DNA of 64,000 nt from Cocos nucifera (taxonomy: Eukaryota; Streptophyta; Magnoliopsida; Arecales; Arecaceae): assembly GCA_006176705.1 (NCBI GenBank), contig QRFJ01000292.1, positions 62,001 through 126,000 on the forward strand, in the 5' to 3' direction. Both the position numbers and the translations under genes were made by a program. This document shows positions 59,553-64,000 of this stretch, piece after piece. The first letter of the stretch is position 1. The number at the start of each line of letters is the position of its first letter. The notes under the pieces are model-generated. The model saw only the letters and a program-made list of their open reading frames with translations, did not search any database and was not told where the DNA came from.

Positions 59553-60086
59553 CGGAACATCTCGGTTAGGAACAGGAGGAGAATCTCGTCCTAACACGAG
59601 CATCAACCTCGGCTAAGAGATAAGATCTCCCCCGAGGCAACCTTGGCTAGAGATGAGATCTCTCCCGAGCGACCGTTGACAACCTCGGCCATAGATAAGA
59701 TCTCCCCGAGGGAAGCTCGGCCGTAGAGATAAGATCTCCCGAGCGCGCACTTCAACCTCGGCTGCAAGATAGGAGGTCTCCCTCGAGTCGACTCAACTGC
59801 GAGATAATGTCGCCCCGAGGAGCTCAAATCCGACTCGACCGAAGAGGCGAGTCTTACTTCGCTTCAACATCAGCTTCATCGACTTTAGCCGGAAACGAGT
59901 TCCATTTCAACTCCAAACATCACTGAAGATGAGTCTTCCCAATCCTCAGCCTCAACTTCAGCGTCATCTTGGCTGGAGATGAGACCTCCCAGCTTCAGAT
60001 GCATAAATGCGGAGCCGAAGAAGACTTCGGCAGTCGCCTGTTTTGGTACTCCCTTCTTCATTTTTGAACTCGGGTGGGGGGGCTAC

Positions 60087-61310
60087 TGTTGGGGATAAAT
60101 CCCGCTCCTGCGAGCCCGGCCCGACGCTCAGCCCAATGTAACCAGTAGCCGCTGAAGAGCTTCAGCGCCAGGCGCCAGGCCGAGCCCCTAACACGGCCGA
60201 ACTGCCTAGAGGCCGAACTCTCCTGCACCAAGGTCCGCCGAACTGCCTTAGAGGCCGAACTCCCCTGCACCAAGGTCCGGGCCGAACTGGGCCGAACTCC
60301 CCTGCACCAAGGTCCGGGCCGAAAGAGGACGAACTCCACCGCCAGCCAACTTCCTGACGGCCGAGCTCCTTGGACTCCAAGCGGCTGGACTTCTTCGGAG
60401 ACGGACTCCTCCCAGACGCCCGTTCGGCCATCCGAGCTCCTCCCGGGTTTCCCTTCAGCCGAACTCTCCTACAAGCCCGAACCCATTCGGACCCCCCGGC
60501 CGAACTCCTCGACGACTTCAGGCGAGCCCAAGTGGCCGAACCCCTTTGGGACCGACCCTAGGCGACCGAACTCCTCAGCGAGCCCTGGCCGAACAACTAG
60601 CAACCGAAGTCCTTCAACTCCAGCCGCTTCTTCGGCCTCTCAGCGGTCGAACTCCTCGGCAACCGTCCCGCGGTCGAACTCTACAGATGGCCGACCCTTC
60701 AGCCAGATGAACCCCCAGCTTCCCCCTCGGCCGAACTCTGTTACAAGTCCGAACTCCATGGACGAACTGCCTGCAGCAAGACCGGACGGCGCCTTCTCTC
60801 CGTACCGGACTCCATGCGGCCGACGACTCGCCAGTATGCTCCCACGATCTACCGGACGATGCCTTCCTCTCCGTACCGGACTCCATGCGGCCCACGGTTC
60901 GCCGGTATGGCTCCACGATCACCGGACTCCATGCGGCCCACACTCGCCGGTATGGCTCCACGATCTACCGGACGACGCCTTCCTCTCCGTACCAAACTTC
61001 ATGCTGCCCGACGACTCTCTGCCAGACGGCACAGCCGTCACCATCAACTAAGCTCCGCTATAAAAGGACCCTCCCGACATACTAAGGCTAAGCTCTCTGA
61101 ACTCTCGACTCTCTAAGCTCTCCTCCACATCTCTAAGCTCCAAACTCATTCCGAGCACTCCATTACTGTTGGCCGAAACTAAGTTGACGTCGGAGGGTCC
61201 TGCCGGAGCCACCACCCCACCGGTCTGACGGGACTTCGTTTTGCAGGTCCCGGCGGCGCCCAGCGGCCTCGATTGCGGGACCTCGGCGGCGACGGATTTC
61301 TGCACCAACA
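60087..61310 (+). repeat. LARD 3' LTR
   Basis: 1224 bp, tgttggggataaatccc to ctgcaccaaca, 36 bp shorter than the other full copies because of scattered small deletions. Preceded by the polypurine tract at 60069-60082. TATA box at 61059-61065. TSD ggtac at 61311-61315. Confidence 0.88.
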
Positions 61311-61315
61311 GGTAC

Positions 61316-62207
61316 ATACCTTCTGTGGATCTACCAAGGTCCAGACTTGGTTTGAGTGCATCGAGTCAATTTCTGACTGCATTGCCTCTAGCCATTTCTC
61401 GGAGTCGATATCTGATATCGCCTCGTTGTAGGTTTTGGGATCATCACCATGAGCACCATTACCTACGAGGAACATTTTCTCTACTTCCTCTGAAATAATA
61501 CCTAAGTATCTTTCAGGGGGATGGGAAACTCTTTCCGATCTACGAGGTGGAGGAGGTAGTGTTCTTATTGGCTCAACCTGATTTGGTTCCAACTTGGTCC
61601 TTAGCTCGTTCCACTTGTGAGACTTTCTCATCAAGCTTGATCTATTTTCCAATGCCGCTATCTTGAATAAACTATTTTTCAAGAAAGATGGCATGTCGAC
61701 TCACAATCACATTGTGGTCTTCTGGAATGTAGAAATAGTATCCTAATGACTCTTTAGGATATCCTATGAATCGAGCTCTGAAGGACCTAAACTCTAACTT
61801 GTCCGCTTGTTGTCTTTTGACATGAGCTGGACAACCCCAAATTCTGAGATGACTCAGACTTGGTTTCTTACCGTGCCATATCTCATACGGTGTGGTAGGA
61901 ACGGTTTTAGAGGGAACCCTATTCAGTAGATAGATTGAAGTTAACAATGAGTGTCCCCAAAGGAAATCAGGGAGGTCTGTGAAGCTCATCATGGATCGAA
62001 CCATATCCTAATAGAGTCCGATTTCTCCATTCTGAAACCCCGTTGAGTTGAGGTGTTCCTGGTGGAGTCCATTGAGAGACTATGCCATTATCCTTGAGAT
62101 AGTCTAGGAATTCCCTGCTAAGGTATTCACCTCCTCGATCTGATCGAAGAACCTTAATGGGTTTTTCTGTTTGTTTTTCTACTTCATGTCTGAATTCTTT
62201 GAACTTT
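61316..62207 (-). pseudogene. Element B integrase C-terminal half, linker and RT start
   Basis: 62207-62010 carries KVLRSDRGGEYLSREF and the Glu region (shifted frame, stop near 62010). 62004-61672 is open: MVRSMMSFTDLPDFLW, TTPYEIWHGKKPSLSHL, YYFYIPEDHNVIVS. 61694-61316 continues with the linker and RT N-terminus (SEKWLEAMQSEIDSM, QVWTLVDP). The RT goes on at 30357 across the LARD. A few frameshifts only. Confidence 0.85.
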
Positions 62208-63452
62208 TCAAAAGGCTTCAGACTTGTGTCTCATAAGATACACATACCCATACCTAGACAGATCATCGGTAAAGGTAATGAAGTAGACAAAATTGCCTCT
62301 AGCCGGCACATCAAATGGGCCGCACACATCAGTATGTACTAGGGCAAGGAGATCTGTGGCCCTCTCCCCATGTCCTACAAAAGGGAGTTTAGTCATTTTG
62401 CCTTGAAGACAGGATTCACAAGTTGGATATGACTCAGAAGTCAATGGACTCAATAGCCCATTTTTCTCCAATTTGTTGATCCTATCTTCTGCTATATGAC
62501 CTAATCTCAAGTGCCATAGATATCTGTCGTTTGGACTATCCCTAGGTCGTTTGGCATTCACGTTTTGCTCGATAGTTAGAACAGGTACATCAATATGTAG
62601 CTGATAAAGACCATTAATAAGGAAACCATTTGCAATTTTATTTCTTTCATAAAGAATGTTACAATGGTCCTTAAAGAAGGTGATCACATAACCTTCTTGT
62701 GCTAAGCATGAAACAGAAATCAAATTCCTGCTAGCTGCAGGCACAAAATAACAGTCTTTCAAAACTAAGTCTAAACCAGATGGTAATCGAAGAGGGTATG
62801 TTCCCACGGCTACTGCAGCAACTCTTGCTCCATTACCAATGCGTAGGATCATGTCTCCATCCCTCAGCCTCCTGCTATCCTCAAGACCCTGCATAGAAGT
62901 GCACAGATGAGCACTAGAACCAGAGTCAAGCACCCAACTGGATGCAGAAGAAACCGTAAGGTTAGACTCAATAACGAGCATACCTCCAGAAGGACCTTCC
63001 TTCTTGTTCTTCAGGGTGGCCAGGTAAGTAGGGCAGTTCCGCTTCCAATGGCCGTCGCTATTGCAATGGAAACACTTTCCTTTGACATCGGCCTTCTTCT
63101 TCGGCTCTGCCTTCTTCTTCTTTGATCCTTCCACCTTTTGCTTTTTCACAGACTTCTTTTTCTTTCCATAAGACTTTCTTTTGGAAGAAGTCCGTTCCAT
63201 AGCAAGAACTGAGCCTTTAGAACCTTTCATAGAAAGCTCAGCGGTAACCAGCATATTCATTAATTCGGCCAAGGAATTCTGAAGTTTATGCATGTGGTAA
63301 TTCATGATGAATTGCCCATATGCATCAGTCAAGGATTGCAGAATGATATCGTTCTGCAGGTCCAAGTCCAACTTCACACCGAGCTTCTCAAGCTCTTCCA
63401 TGTCCTTGATCATTGTCAGACAGTGATCTTGGACTGACTGCCCATCACGCAT
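62208..63452 (-). CDS. Element B gag C-terminal half, protease and integrase N-terminus
   Basis: The longest credible frame in the window, 414 codons. Gag C-terminal helices (QSVQDHCLTMIKDMEELEKL), a Lys-rich stretch (residues 92-122), CCHC knuckle CFHCNSDGHWKRNC (127-140), protease WVLDSGSSAHLC (D-S-G at 176-178), pre-integrase WHLRLGHIAEDRI with CESC, and integrase VHTDVCGPFDV (first Asp) to YVYLMRHKSEAF. All visible catalytic and zinc residues are intact. It is open at both ends through frameshifts, so it is part of a longer gag-pol. This is the best preserved coding sequence here. Confidence 0.88.
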   Translation of the reverse strand: MRDGQSVQDHCLTMIKDMEELEKLGVKLDLDLQNDIILQSLTDAYGQFIMNYHMHKLQNSLAELMNMLVTAELSMKGSKGSVLAMERTSSKRKSYGKKKKSVKKQKVEGSKKKKAEPKKKADVKGKCFHCNSDGHWKRNCPTYLATLKNKKEGPSGGMLVIESNLTVSSASSWVLDSGSSAHLCTSMQGLEDSRRLRDGDMILRIGNGARVAAVAVGTYPLRLPSGLDLVLKDCYFVPAASRNLISVSCLAQEGYVITFFKDHCNILYERNKIANGFLINGLYQLHIDVPVLTIEQNVNAKRPRDSPNDRYLWHLRLGHIAEDRINKLEKNGLLSPLTSESYPTCESCLQGKMTKLPFVGHGERATDLLALVHTDVCGPFDVPARGNFVYFITFTDDLSRYGYVYLMRHKSEAF

Positions 63453-63820
63453 CTTAGCCTTAAAAAGTCATTTTGTGACTTGATATTTGGCTGCGCGACT
63501 CTGTTCACCAAACATCTCCTGCAGGTGAGCCAACATTTGGCGAGCAGTCCCGATATCCTCATGTTGGCGCTGGAGCTCATCAGACATCGAGCCCAACATG
63601 TAATATCTGGCCTTATTATCTTCGTCAATCCATTTTTCCAGAGACGCTCTCTGTTCAACAGATGGACGGGCTGGTAATGTGGGAGGGTCCTGGTCCAAAA
63701 CATGGGTTAACTTCTCTCGAAACCCAAAATAATTTTGTAGTTCCTGAGCCAATCTTTATAATTGGGTCCGGTCAGTCTATGTGTGTCCAGGATACGTGCC
63801 AATGGGTTGGACGCAGACAT
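63453..63820 (-). pseudogene. Element B gag N-terminus (frameshifted)
   Basis: The gag ATG is at 63820-63818, with MSASNPLARILDTHRL and NYKDWLRNYKIIL. A frameshift near 63735 moves the reading to the 63752-63468 frame (LTHVLDQDPPTLPARPS, DELQRQHEDIGTARQML, EQSRAAKYQVTK). A second shift near 63465 leads into the 414-codon frame. Confidence 0.8.
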
Positions 63821-64000
63821 TTTCCTGTAGAGAGTCAAAGATTCTAGTTAGATACTGTAATTTTGACTTGACCAATTTGTTTAGGGATTTTATTTTTAAA
63901 CAAATTAGCTCCCACTATTTTCTCGGATCCCTACACTCCCTCTGTAGAGATGCGAAAATCTCCACGATTAATGATTTCTAGTGGGTGGTGCGGTCTCACC
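63821..64000 (-). other. Element B leader, start of (window edge)
   Basis: Matches 50610-50790 reverse-complemented. The element runs out of the window, so its second 5' LTR, if present, is to the right. Confidence 0.75.

Larger units (their letters stand above)
56333..61310 (+). mobile_element. LARD second copy (partial 5' LTR, internal, 3' LTR)
   Basis: 56333-57166 is the last two-thirds of a 5' LTR. 57167-58437 repeats 31623-32939. 58438-60086 adds the repeat array and 3' spacer. 60087-61310 is the 3' LTR, ending at TSD ggtac. Compared with 30363-32939 it has many single-base losses, mostly in homopolymers. The first 500 bp (56333-56840) differ much more than the rest, so it may be spliced from another copy. 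No pol domain. Confidence 0.8.

Noticed and set aside
58384..59606. ORFs of 311-378 aa on the minus strand
   Set aside because: They run through the 35-bp tandem array; the protein is a repeat of the unit (SLAELVVRERSYLWPN-like) open in several frames at once. No independent evidence of coding.

Overview
This window is plant nuclear DNA made almost entirely of nested LTR retrotransposons. I see no intact host gene, no rRNA or tRNA gene and no CRISPR array. The plant assignment rests on plant-type Ty1/copia and Ty3/gypsy lineages (SIRE-like copia, Tat-like gypsy with a second RNase H, copia elements with 2.3-2.6 kb LTRs), 5-bp target-site duplications (TSDs) and Met-tRNA-type primer sites. A monocot such as a palm is only a guess.

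Layout. 1-3487: plus-strand Tat-type gypsy fragment (gag, PR, RT, RNase H, start of second RNase H), cut by a SIRE-like copia element at 3488 (5' LTR, gag, PR, IN, RT, RNase H, 3' env-like region to 10391). That element is cut at 10392 by minus-strand copia element A (to 26616). A holds a complete but decayed Tork-like element (13244-18811) and a solo LTR (20002-22284). A's 5' LTR is cut at 26617 by the related minus-strand copia element B (3' LTR, RNase H, RT), and B is cut at 30363 by a GC-rich, apparently non-autonomous LTR element called the LARD here. The LARD runs into a 25-N gap (32940-32964).

After the gap, 32965-37102 is AT-rich DNA without a recognisable gene. Then the missing halves appear in mirror order and orientation: Tat LTR, integrase and RNase H (37103-40706), SIRE 3' LTR and env-like tail (40707-44607), rest of A's LTR (44608-46611), B's 5' LTR, leader and gag-pol (46612-53333), and LARD 3' LTR plus repeat array (53334-56331). 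A second LARD copy (56333-61310) and a second, cleaner copy of B's gag-pol (61311-64000) follow in the original orientation.

The main result is that four element halves, each with a matching TSD, plus the gap edge itself, join correctly only if 32965-56331 is reverse-complemented. The simplest reading is a misoriented or redundantly filled contig at a gap caused by the LARD's tandem array. A true inversion is the alternative. Once rejoined, the locus is a nest five levels deep: Tat, then SIRE, then A, then B, then LARD. Nearly all coding regions carry stops and frameshifts, so most are annotated as pseudogenes.
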